The translations under genes and the position numbers were made by a program. This document shows, piece by piece, positions 49,101 through 58,168 of a DNA stretch of 64,000 nucleotides. Source of the stretch: Rhipicephalus microplus. Its lineage: Eukaryota; Arthropoda; Arachnida; Ixodida; Ixodidae. The notes beneath the pieces are model-generated. The model was not told where the DNA came from. It worked only from the letters and a program-made list of their open reading frames with translations, and did not search any database. Numbering within the stretch: position 1 is the stretch's first letter; each line of letters opens with the position of its first letter. Location: assembly GCF_043290135.1 (NCBI RefSeq), contig NC_134707.1, positions 70,423,906-70,487,905 on the forward strand. The letters are read 5' to 3'.

Positions 49101-49784
49101 AAATCCTTCGATGGTGAGATAACTGGGGATGTGATCGCTACCATGTGTCTCGATGTCTAAAAACCACTTAACGCTTGTGGCGAAGCGACGTGACACGAAC
49201 GTCAAGTCCAAACAGCTGCTGTACGTTGATCCTCGCAGAAATGTAGGGCTCCCATCATTAAGTAGAGACAGTTCATGAGTCGATAGAAATGAAGCCAGCC
49301 TCCGGCCCGTGGTATTGACTTTTGAACTTCCCCAGATTGGGTGGTGGGCGTTGAAGTCCCCTATAATTATCCACGGATCCGGGACGCTCGAAAGAATGTC
49401 ATCCAGTCTTTGGCAATCAAAACGGGCTGAGGGAGATAAGTAGACACCTATTAATGTGAAGGTGAGGGTTTTCTGCTTCACAGTCAGGCAAACATATTGG
49501 TTCTCATCATGAGGCGACACAGGTTGAATGATGTAGGTAAGCTCCCGACGAATATACACAATGACCTTGCTGCTTTCGTTTCGGGTTTTGGACGGGATTG
49601 ATTCGTAGCCAGATAGCCTGATCGGGTTTGATAATTTCGGTTCACATATTACGATGATTGGGAAAAGGTTAGAAAACACGTACTGACGAAAATCGGAAAT
49701 CCGTGATCTAAGTCCTCTTGCGTTCCACTGGATGACTGATGCTTCTCTGACGTCTTTGCGGAACGATTGTTGATCTCCTGCCAT
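46113..49784 (-). CDS. LINE ORF2: endonuclease, reverse transcriptase, RNase H
   Basis: 1223-residue polyprotein that nicks target DNA and copies element RNA at the nick. Residues 1-225 form an apurinic-type endonuclease (N21 in QWNARG, E48 in CEP, D143 and N145 in GDFNAH, D217 and H218 in GSDHIP). Residues about 430-700 are reverse transcriptase (SSPGPDG 432-438, D564 in FLDVKGAYD, GVPQGG 620-625, YADD 652-655). Residues about 930-1060 are RNase H (D939, E974, D998, H1044, D1054). A C-terminal Cys/His motif follows (C1150, C1153, H1161, C1164, C1166). The ATG has G at -3 and +4, a strong context, and lies four bases after the ORF1 stop, so reinitiation is plausible. No internal stop or frameshift. 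Confidence 0.96.
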   Translation of the reverse strand: MAGDQQSFRKDVREASVIQWNARGLRSRISDFRQYVFSNLFPIIVICEPKLSNPIRLSGYESIPSKTRNESSKVIVYIRRELTYIIQPVSPHDENQYVCLTVKQKTLTFTLIGVYLSPSARFDCQRLDDILSSVPDPWIIIGDFNAHHPIWGSSKVNTTGRRLASFLSTHELSLLNDGSPTFLRGSTYSSCLDLTFVSRRFATSVKWFLDIETHGSDHIPSYLTIEGFASDHPPKTVRKIDLSAFTTNIEHACEKGLTSGIEQAIKQAAQSAMRTLAYSSRPSETDMELERLRATRRRAERRYRRTKSIQDLRMARRMQKKIQRRIDKLEFQRWAKFCASLDPRKPLSQIWRTVRGLRTFPQQRFPFKALALFQNRRDIEVAEDFCRKIAGPPNCTEALTADYTPHSLDPHLDLPFSMEELNVALASCNRLSSPGPDGISYRLLCNLGDRARSALLEVFNESWRDGTVPREWKTSRLVALLKPGKSPLELTSYRPIALASCVGKLMERMILARLEWFLERHRIYPDAMAGFRRLRSSIDNVIDLVTYVQHQKMSRRLSVALFLDVKGAYDNVSHEAILDALESVGLGGRVYRWIQCYLHMRSLFMQTDDGPTSEHYTHRGVPQGGVLSPTLFNLVLIGLVERIPDSVQISLYADDICAWTSGVTRPQVRARLQKAANSISAYLREQGLEISPEKSALVAFTRKAMTSYPIAINGHSVCYARTHRFLGVTIDRNLCWSPHVATLKKRLTAIAQLFKFLGGKTWGTSVHAMLHLYKTLFLGYLRYSLPVLTNACKSSIRTIENAQGQALRVCLGLPRCTSTAETIAIAKDHPATVHITLEVLRAHIRHLARAPAHHLASLPEDRPSASFCKRVSTFRECLPTVYTPPERILTPPWCLDRPKLRLTVPGIRKKAELSAPALKQMILLMLHEEYKDHVKLYTDGSTTVGGSAGAVIFPARAETIQFRTSHKTTSTAVELAALRSALRRIDQETPQKWSIFTDSKPALQCLHNTLRRGPQDQLALEIRQLYHHLIDEGHDISFQWLPGHCGIIGNERADNAAKNAHENGVMEPIPLSRSDAAAKINTLAQDIATSMRNTPGFLHTRLHRLDPCLRLTIPSGLPRSETTLLCRMWLGVSFTNAFACRIGMRDSATCDHCDNDETIEHILCQCPQYSSQRQSLSAMFARLDDQPFSEQSILECRKDRASRQKATKALMKFLRATRLVERL

Positions 49785-49788
49785 GACT

Positions 49789-51177
49789 CTACGCGAGGGA
49801 GGCGAGGACTGGGCTCAGCGCGTCCAACACCTGTAACCCGCTTCGAGCGGTTGGAGTTCCCAGGCTTCTTAGTATGTCTGCCATGACAGCGACGAGGGAT
49901 CGTAACATCGGGATGATCTGTCGATCGACCCTTGACACATCCTCAACGGAAGTAGACTCGGTGGAAGGTGTAGGGCGGCGAGGCCTCGCAGGAGGCTCCT
50001 TTGCAGGCTGTGTACGCGGAAGCGTAGGCCACTCATCCGCAGCTGTGAGCTTTTCCACTTCTTTTCGCTTCGTGCTTACTACTTCACTCGTGCTCGGAGG
50101 AAATGGGTTATGCGCAACACTCTGTCCTCCACGCCTCCGTCGGCGACTACGTCGCCGCCGTACCCTTTCAGCAGCCTCTCTGTGGGTTGAATTGTCCCTA
50201 ACCATTTGTTTGATAATGGCGATTTCCTTCTTAATCCGAGGGCATTCCTTGGATGCAGCATCATGCGGACCATCACAGTTTCTGCACTTCAGACTTGTTG
50301 CCCGACATGCGTCTGCAGTGTGCGGCTCAGCGCATCGGGGGCATACTGTGGTGTTTGTACATACACTCTTGATGTGACCAATTTTCATGCAGTTATGGCA
50401 CTGGAGTGGTTTAGGGACAAATGGTCGAACAGGATGTCGGAAGTGTCCCACTTTGACATGCGACGGAATGGAATCTCCTTTGAACATTATCTTTACGCAT
50501 CGGGTGTTTCCGAGGCGAAGTACATTCGCGATGAGAACTCCTTCGTTCGCTGGTTTTATGAGAGTTGGGAGGTCCGAGTTTGCTATGGCCAAATCAATGT
50601 CGTAGATTACTCCCGCCGTGCAGGCACCGTCCATTGGAATAACCGGTCGTACTTTGATGCCTCCCAAATCTGATACTCTGCGAAGCTTGTCTATGGCGCT
50701 GGCAGTCATTGTGTCCACAGCTAGAATATTCTTCCGCGTGTTCACCCGGATATCCTTAATGTCGTTTGGTGCTACCCCCTCAAAGTACATAGAGAGAGCT
50801 TGCCTGTTTACTGCTCGAAGGCTGATGGTGGAGTCCTCGGGCATGAAGAGGATGGTGTGCGGCCAGCATTCTCCTTTTGACTGAGACGTTAATGTCCCTG
50901 CTGGTGAAGACGACTTGATACTTCTTCTTTTGGCCTTCCTGCTTCTCACGGTCTCGAAGTCGTCATCCGACGAGTCGTCGCCAGTGGCCGAGTACAGTTC
51001 CGTGTCCTCGCTGGTGCTCGAACAGGTGCTTCGTTTCCGCGACGAGCTTGCCAAAGGTGGTCTATGGTCGGACATAGCCGCAGAAGGCTCCACGTCCACA
51101 GCCATGATGCAGTGACTATCACCGTTGGCCTCACTGGTTCTGGGCCAGGCGCGCTGATTTACCGAGGAGCTCGCCAT
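49789..51177 (-). CDS. LINE ORF1 zinc-knuckle RNA-binding protein
   Basis: 462 residues from the ATG at 51177; the frame is open upstream to the element's 5' end without an earlier ATG, and a later Met at 51105 (MAVDVEPS) aligns with the ORF1 start of element A, so either may be used. Likely role: binding and packaging the element's RNA. Features: acidic DDSSDDDF followed by basic RSRKAKRRS (about residues 67-86), a conserved central domain (about 105-255), three knuckles CHNCMKIGHIKSVC (260-273), CPRCAEPHTADAC (279-291) and CRNCDGPHDAASKEC (298-312), and a strongly basic RVRRRRSRRRRR stretch (338-349). The stop TAG is four bases before the ORF2 ATG, in another frame. Confidence 0.92.
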   Translation of the reverse strand: MASSSVNQRAWPRTSEANGDSHCIMAVDVEPSAAMSDHRPPLASSSRKRSTCSSTSEDTELYSATGDDSSDDDFETVRSRKAKRRSIKSSSPAGTLTSQSKGECWPHTILFMPEDSTISLRAVNRQALSMYFEGVAPNDIKDIRVNTRKNILAVDTMTASAIDKLRRVSDLGGIKVRPVIPMDGACTAGVIYDIDLAIANSDLPTLIKPANEGVLIANVLRLGNTRCVKIMFKGDSIPSHVKVGHFRHPVRPFVPKPLQCHNCMKIGHIKSVCTNTTVCPRCAEPHTADACRATSLKCRNCDGPHDAASKECPRIKKEIAIIKQMVRDNSTHREAAERVRRRRSRRRRRGGQSVAHNPFPPSTSEVVSTKRKEVEKLTAADEWPTLPRTQPAKEPPARPRRPTPSTESTSVEDVSRVDRQIIPMLRSLVAVMADILRSLGTPTARSGLQVLDALSPVLASLA

Positions 51178-51307
51178 AGCAGACCTCTGGCTGGGCGGAC
51201 CAGTGGATGACTCCGCGTCCGTCGCCTTGGGGCAGGGAGCAGCGTCTCCCGTAGAAAGCGAAAAACTTGATAACAATGCTCGGAGCCGAAAGCAGAAGCG
51301 TTCTATC

Positions 51308-51320
51308 AGTGCTCAATGTA
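51308..51320. repeat. TSD right of LINE element B
   Basis: AGTGCTCAATGTA, identical to 45949-45961; it fixes the 5' end of the element at 51307. Confidence 0.93.
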
Positions 51321-54300
51321 CATGCCAATGGCTGCTAATGGGAAATGAGAGACAGGAGAATTCGGCTTTTACTTTCTTACGGCTTGCGCTTCGTATCTAG
51401 TTCCCACCTTTACCCACGTCGAGCTCATGATATATACTAGTTCGTTGTAATAATGGCACTGCGGCTTAACGCTCACTATACCTTTCTAAAGCTAAAGAGA
51501 TTACACCCAGTGAGTATAACGTAGCAACCCTTTCTTGTCAGTCAAGAAAGGGTTTCTTGTCAGTCAAATTGTTCAGCAACGCACAGCAGAAATCTCTCAG
51601 CAGAACCACTTTGGAGGTCAAAACTTTATACTTTTACACACTACAACGGCTACAAGGGACGAACGGGTGCCACTATAGGAAGCTTCGCCCCTAAAAGAGT
51701 GAGCCACGAAAACACTTGTGTACCAAGTAAACTAGAATAAATGAGGCGTACCGACTGTGGTTTAGGTTTATAATATAAAATAATTCGTGGATACTCCAAA
51801 CATAAGTAATTTCAAATACTACTGGTACAGACGTCCTTATTTCTACATTGTTGGCAGCTTTGCCCATTTCCGTTTACCATATCATCTGAAAACCAACTTC
51901 CCGAATCAGCACTAAAGTACTTTTTTGAAAGCGTACAAGATATAAATACTATATACGCTGGAAGGGTTTGGTGCGTGCACCGGTTACACAGGAATCGTGA
52001 GGTAATGAAGTAGGCGTTAGCTGAAAACTCAGATGCTGTTTCTTAATAATCCACTAGGCAGCGGCCGAATAAGTGCAAGAGCAATCAGACACTCCATGTG
52101 ACTTTTGTGAGTTGCCCGTGCCTAGCGTTTTGAAATATTTCTCTACCAAGAAACACAAAATGCTTTAGCACGAATGTTACATAGTAATTGAACTTTACCT
52201 ACATGCCGACGCTATGTCGATGCCATCAAGAAAGCAATACCTCATAAATTCGTTTGAGGATACGCTATAAAGATGGTGACTCGGCTCATAACGAACACAA
52301 AATGTTTGTGCAAGCCTGCCTTCGAGCTCTATTTACAGCAGTTCTTGCAAGTATTTCCCCAAAGCAGGGTGTTTATTTATTTGAAGCCTTAACATATCAT
52401 GCTCCTGCCCACAAACAGTGAAGCTATTGTGTAGAATAAATTATTAAATGCACTTGCCAAACAGGGTTTGGGGCGTCATATTTCACAAGCTAGAAAACTG
52501 TTCCTCGCCCCCTTTAACACCATTTAGAAGTGCACTTTGGATGCATCTGTACATTTGTGTGTACATGGAGAAATTACATGAGCACTCGTTCTACCTCCTA
52601 AAAAGATTCCCGTGATAGTGTCTCGACTGTGCACGCAACTATTCAGAAACTTCCGGAACCTCGGTGACGCTAATCTGCAGAAGCCGGCTGCCCGAGAGGG
52701 TTTGAGGTGACGCGTAATGCAATATTGTTTTTGCTTTTTCCTAACCACCTCCAGCTGCATTCGTGGCAAATGATGCTGTGAGCGAACCGAGTGGGTACGG
52801 GTGTGGCTGGCACGACGAAGGCGAGTGTTTGGGACTCGTTTGTTTACCCGTCGGTCGCTATGTTGGGACGCAATGAAGATTTATAAGCTCGCGCAGGGCT
52901 CCTGAGGACATTTGGCGTCTGGTTTTGGCTGGCAAAATGACAGATCAACATTCATTGCTAGTTTCTCTTTTTACCTTGTTTCTGGATCTGTTCCACTAGT
53001 AGCAAATATAACGGAAGCACTCCGCCAGAAAGTGTTAAAAATTAGTTTCCAAGCCGTGATACCAGAACGATGGCATATGATAGTGTCAATCTGATTTGAG
53101 CGAAGAAAGAATAACATCAAAAATTACATGTGAAGCTATAATAAGGTCTGGTAGTCAAGATAATATTATGAATAGCGGATCTTTGCTGAAGCGCTCTACA
53201 TTAAGACAATAAAACGAAATGGTCGTTAAGTGATTGATTCGTATGAATCATAAATATTCCCTGATTTGCAATTTATTTCGTAAACTTTTGGCCACGGAGT
53301 GGTAGTTGGTGAGAGGTTTAGTGCTTGATTATGTAGAATTCTTTCTTGATCAAACGCTAGGACATAGTAATGTCTCCGATCGTTCTCGTGGCAAGTAAGG
53401 CACATGACCACACCAGCCTATAGCATCTCGTGGTTGCTAACATTTCCGGCTCCACAAATTGAAGTAGTATAATCGACCAGTTGCCCACACAATAACGGTT
53501 CTGGTACTTGTGTAGGTGACCAGTAAACACACTGTCAGTGATAGTGTATTACTAAAATACAACCCCATGTAAAACAATCCTATAAAAAGGAGCGAAATAT
53601 GAACGAACCAAGCCAAGCAGATTTTTCTTTGCAAATTTTACCACACAAAACCACGTGTAATATTAGGGTTCTTCGATTTGTTACACCAACATATTGACAA
53701 CCAATGCAAACTGTCAAGCGTAGAATAGAAGAAGAAATGCTGGGTTCACTGGCACGAACGCAGATGAGTCGCTAAGCCCACCCACATTGCCGATTTTGTA
53801 CATTCTTTATTTTCGAGACACTTATGATCTGTGCTCCATTGGGAAAACTTTGGCACTCCTCGTTTACAACGACTACGGTGCAGGCCAATCTTCCAGAGAA
53901 TCCTTCTTTTGTCGTCGCTTCACTTAGCAATGCCAAATTAGTACTAGGTTCTTCAGAGCATAGTTTGCTCTTAAGAGACGCAAGCAGTGTTCAAAATTTC
54001 AACTGTTGCCAAGCCTAACTGAAGCAATGTGGATGAGTGGGAAACGGGAAAAAGAATAACACAAGTTCTGAATGCGTCTATTCAGGGAGTCATCTACTTA
54101 CGGACTGCTGCGTCTTCGGTAGTTATCATATCCCGCAAGCTGCTAACAGGTTTGCGTCAGAAGGTGAAGAGAAAGCAGACAGCAAAAATAAAAACATCAG
54201 GATTTGGCAGATCCCACGTTCCTGGTATTGACGTTTTGCAAAGCATGCGGAGGGAAGGTGACCGTACTGCAGTTTCGAGCAACACGTCATGAAATGACGC

Positions 54301-54571
54301 TAAATATATGTACAATTGTGCCACGCCAAGATAAATGTTTAAGAGTTGCAGAAGTTTATATAACCAGTTGTTTGCACTTGCACAACGATGCCAACTGGAG
54401 CATGCGTATTAGCAACACCTGAAGCTGGTATGAAGGCCTGATGCTCGCGAATGCTGGTCCTGGACACTACTACATAAATCAAATTCAGCGCATGGCAACT
54501 AACCACAATTGACATTAACCTCACGTGACGGCTATATCAAGAGTACAGAGTTAATGTTTATAAAATTACGA

Positions 54572-54829
54572 ACACTCTAAAAAAATATCAAGTAAAAAGG
54601 GTGTCTTTTTGTCCCACAACAATTATCGGCTTCAGGCTTGCGTGCGCTTCCTTTCTTGAAAACTCGGCACTGGCCACTTTGCTATCGAGAATGCAATGTG
54701 AGCCTGATAATGGGCATGTCGATCGTGACCGGAATGTACCGGGCGCGGGGCGATTGGAACGCAATATAGATGACAATTATTGTTGTTGGACAAAAAGACA
54801 CCCTTTTTACTCGCTCTCTTTTAAAGTGT
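54572..54829. mobile_element. short MITE with long inverted repeats
   Basis: About 258 bp. The inner ends are nearly exact inverses: GTAAAAAGGGTGTCTTTTTG then TCCxACAACAAT on the left (from about 54592), mirrored on the right to about 54811. Imperfect pairing continues outward to ACACTCTAAAA at the left and TTTTAAAGTGT at the right. A TA or similar short target is possible but not clear. No coding capacity. Present only in duplication copy 2. Confidence 0.85.
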
Positions 54830-55303
54830 AGGCAGCAGTTTACCCGCCATTGACGTTTCACGAAGATTGGCGTCTATTTGAAAAGTAGTTCCGAGACCTG
54901 GCGCAGCTCTGTGGTAATATGCTTCAATGCCACGCAGAATAGTTGGGTTTAATTCCAGCTGGGACTCTGACATTTTTTCTTTGCATTTGTCGAGTCGACG
55001 CTACCGATGTCGGGTATTTCTTACTGCTCACTTCTTGCAATTTTCTAAGCGCTTTCTCGTCGTTCCTGAATAGATACTAAGTGTCCATCACTTGCGGCAC
55101 ATACCCACTTACCAGCGACACATACCCGCGCGTGGGTATGTGCCACTGTCCGGCAGGAAGATATGACAACGTATGCGACGAGATTGGGATATTCATGTCT
55201 TGACCTGCCCATCATATTCGTCAAACTGTCTTACCCTCCCTTGCTAAGTATGGTTCACATCAAGTTAAGGGGGTGACCGCGAGAGCACCCAAACGTGAGC
55301 GGC

Positions 55304-55318
55304 TAGATAGATAGATAA

Positions 55319-55352
<34 letters not shown>

Positions 55353-55380
55353 GAATGGATAGATAGATAGATAGATAGAT
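55304..55380 (+). repeat. (GATA)n microsatellite in a dispersed repeat
   Basis: Tetranucleotide run followed by CGAAGTTCGCTAAGAAATG and a GGAGCGAAGCACC end; the same neighbour sequence follows the short GATA run near 37170-37230. Confidence 0.9.
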
Positions 55381-58096
55381 AATCTCAAAGTCAGCGAAGT
55401 TCGCTAAGAAATGTTTCGTATTTAATATTTGTTTAGGAGCGAAGCACCATAAGGTTGAGGAATGTCCGCCCTCGTTCGTCATGTCCATTGTCACGGCGAG
55501 GTTCGTGTATGTCAGACATAAAAAAGGCAATGTGTACCTTAGGACGCAGCTTTGCCGTCTACTCTCACTGTTCACTGTCTAGGTAAATAAAAAACACGAA
55601 CGGTTGCTACAGTTGATGCATGCCAGTAAGTGATTGAAAACGTTTACAATGGAAGAGCAACAATAATTGTGGTCAACAATATAAAGTGCCCAGAACCCCA
55701 AACCTTTTATACCTGTTGGTGACTTCAACATAGCGATTATGAAACGTAAGACCTATAGCACAGTCGTCCACTGGCAATGTCACTTTGCCACTCGGCTTAC
55801 ATTACGTGGAGACGCACTAGACCAAAATGTGGTTATTCACCCTCACTATACTCACAGCATCGTCTATTCATTGTGAAGATGCAAAGATTTTTTTATGCAG
55901 CGCGATAGAGCTTCTCAGGTGTGGACACCGTAGGAATACATAGGTGTTTATTATGATCGGTGTTTAATGTTGATGTCATAGTCACGTTTTAGGCGTCAGC
56001 ATACGAAATTTTTTCTTCTTTTTTGGGAAAGCTTGCCTAATTTTCATCTGCCTACTATTTATGAGATGACGTCACAATCGTTGGAAAAAGGTGCATTTTA
56101 CTGGACACACTTAAGACCGATGAGAGCAGTTTTACTGACAATATATTAGGTTGCTGAGCAATCTCCTTTATTATGGTGCTTCATTGAATAAACGCTCAAG
56201 GCTCGGTACGCAAAGAGAGATTTACACCAGACAAAGCGTATCGGGCCGTTTTACTTTTTCCTATTTTTTCCTTCAAAGCAGTTTTGCTGATTGTTCCTTG
56301 TTCATCCCAGACCAGAAAAAAAAAAGAACAACTATGACCATGTTCAACATGTATGCGCTACAAAAATTTAGTCAATGCAAGTACACCACTGGTCGTCTAA
56401 AAATAAAGAAGAGGCCCGGCAAATTAGTATGCAGCACAAAAACGTTTGCAGCTTATCAGCAAACTACCTTCATAATGAATGCGTATATTCCACAGTAATC
56501 GGGCAACTTTTTCTACACAAAGCTTCCATTTAAAAGGACATAGGCAAAGTTAGCACACTAAAAAGCGATGGCGACGAACCTGAAACCCCGATAAGTAGAA
56601 CGAGAGAACAACAGTATGTCACGAAGCAGGCAACGGCGGCTGCGAGAATACCTTGAAGCAATTGAAAGCCTTCACCAACGAAGATGTAGCCGTGTTTTGA
56701 ATGCGCAGCAGCTTAAGGTGGTGGTGTTATCCGTCCCTCGGAGTGTGGCGCCCACACCACCACTGAGCATGCGCATTCCCCGTCCCCCTCATTCCTCTTC
56801 TACGCTCCTCCCTTTTCTCTTCCGAGTCGGCAGTAAAAGCAGGCTAACGCTTCCTCAGTCCACACGATGACTTTGTAGCCGTAAAAGCGGTCTTGCGTCC
56901 TTCCACGCTTTCGTGAGACAGAGCACGTCTGCTTTGGTTATCGCGTGATCACGGTCGATGTCTCTGGCATGTGCGAAGAGGGGCCGGCTGTGTAGCAGTT
57001 CTGTAGATAGTCCATTTTGGTGTCGACTTGTGGAAAAGTGCGAAAGTAACGCTCAGTAACTGTGGCGACATGGTGGTTGTGGAGGCATTTCAATTGCTCC
57101 TTTATGTTCTTGTCCACGTTGTCGTTCTTATAGGGGAAGCGATGGTCAGCGGCAGCGTTAGTCATGGAGAAATTATGAATGCTGATGCAGCTGCTTAAGG
57201 TGTTGTGCACAAGCTTCTGTGGGTGCCGTTTTAAGTCTCCACACTGCTTCACAACCACACATAGTTCCCTGCGGCGCGAAATGATGGCATATTTCATTTG
57301 TGACGCGGCAGTTCGACCCAAATCTTCCTGCACAGAGAATCAACAAATAAAAAACTTGGTCTCACCTACCTAAAGCTTATAAACGACATAAAAGCCACCT
57401 AGAACAAACCTACATTGCCTAGCAAAGGCCTACAAGTAACTCAAATATTAGTCGTGAAAATCGTCAAGTTTCGCTGTTTCAAGATTTGTGTGGCTCAGCA
57501 CATGCTCCAACAGTACTTTTTTTGGTTCGGTTTTTTTTCCGCGCTTTCCTTTCATTTACAATATTTATCCGTGTGTCTACAAGATGTCTGAAAGTGTATT
57601 TTACAAGGAAGACTATACCTGTCGAAAATATATTTATTATTCGTCAATATATCCAGCCCCTGATTGCTTATATATACAAAATTTGTAATGCAGGCTCCTT
57701 TTACGTTTCATATTTGTTCCTTGCGAATATTTACCTAAATGCTCAAATTCATACTCAACCGTGCCCTGAAGTTTCCTTCGCAACTGAGAAGCTGGTCGCC
57801 ATAGTTTTATGGCTGACACTGGAATGCACGTAACGTTAAACATTATCATCCGAACATTCAATTCGTAACAATTTCGTCCAAAATACAGGTCAATAAATAA
57901 GCGATGAAACAGGTTCAAAGCAAGTAGTGCCACTGTGTCTACCATCGGGGTTACCCTTTTTACTTGCCATGGTTCAAAAAGAGCAATATTAGGCTACTGC
58001 CAAAAGACGAGCAGAACTTCATACCCCACCAGAATAAATAAACTTTGCTGGTACAGTGGCCTAGCCCAACGCTCACGTTATTTGATCTACATAGGC

Positions 58097-58168
58097 ACGA
58101 GGGAGTGATGTCATACAGGGCGCGAGACGCCTGAGCGTCTCGCGCCCTGTATGACATCACTCCCTCGT
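58097..58168. repeat. perfect 34-bp hairpin
   Basis: Arms 58097-58130 and 58135-58168 are exact reverse complements around the 4-nt loop CTGA. The matching part of duplication copy 1 (about 25130-25180) has only the right arm's equivalent (CATCACTCCCTCGTTCG). The left arm is therefore a later inverted copy of the right arm. There is no T-run and no sign of a gene terminator. Confidence 0.95.

Larger units (their letters stand above)
45962..51307 (-). mobile_element. LINE element B, full length, both ORFs open (I-like)
   Basis: A 5346-bp minus-strand non-LTR retrotransposon bounded exactly by a 13-bp perfect TSD. Order: 5' UTR of about 130 nt, ORF1 (51177-49789), 4-nt gap, ORF2 (49784-46113), 3' UTR of about 150 nt with the CCAGTGCAGGGTAGCAAACCGG and GGTTAACCTCCCTGCC blocks, and a CT/T-rich tail (TTTTCTCTCTCT). 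Both frames are uninterrupted and all catalytic motifs are present, so it may be recently active. RNase H and three zinc knuckles point to the I group; the exact clade needs a phylogeny. It is absent from duplication copy 1 and inserted into a pre-existing repeat. Confidence 0.95.
45420..51705. mobile_element. composite dispersed repeat split by LINE B
   Basis: The left part starts GGCAGCATATCCACGGAGTG, GATGGAGAGTGGGGCGAAGC, runs into a degenerate GTCC array (45479-45664) and then a unit from 45776. The right part repeats that unit from 51371 (ACTTTCTTAxGGCTTGCxCTT ... GAGTATAACGTAGCAACC) and ends GGAAGCTTCGCCCCTAAAA. The end word GCTTCGCCCC is the inverse of the opening GGGGCGAAGC, so imperfect terminal inverted repeats are likely. 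With LINE B removed, two tandem units of about 236 bp remain. Class unknown; probably a non-autonomous DNA element. Confidence 0.6.

Noticed and set aside
58097..58168. Rho-independent terminator
   Set aside because: There is a perfect stem but no T-run, in eukaryotic DNA without a gene next to it; it is explained by inverted duplication.
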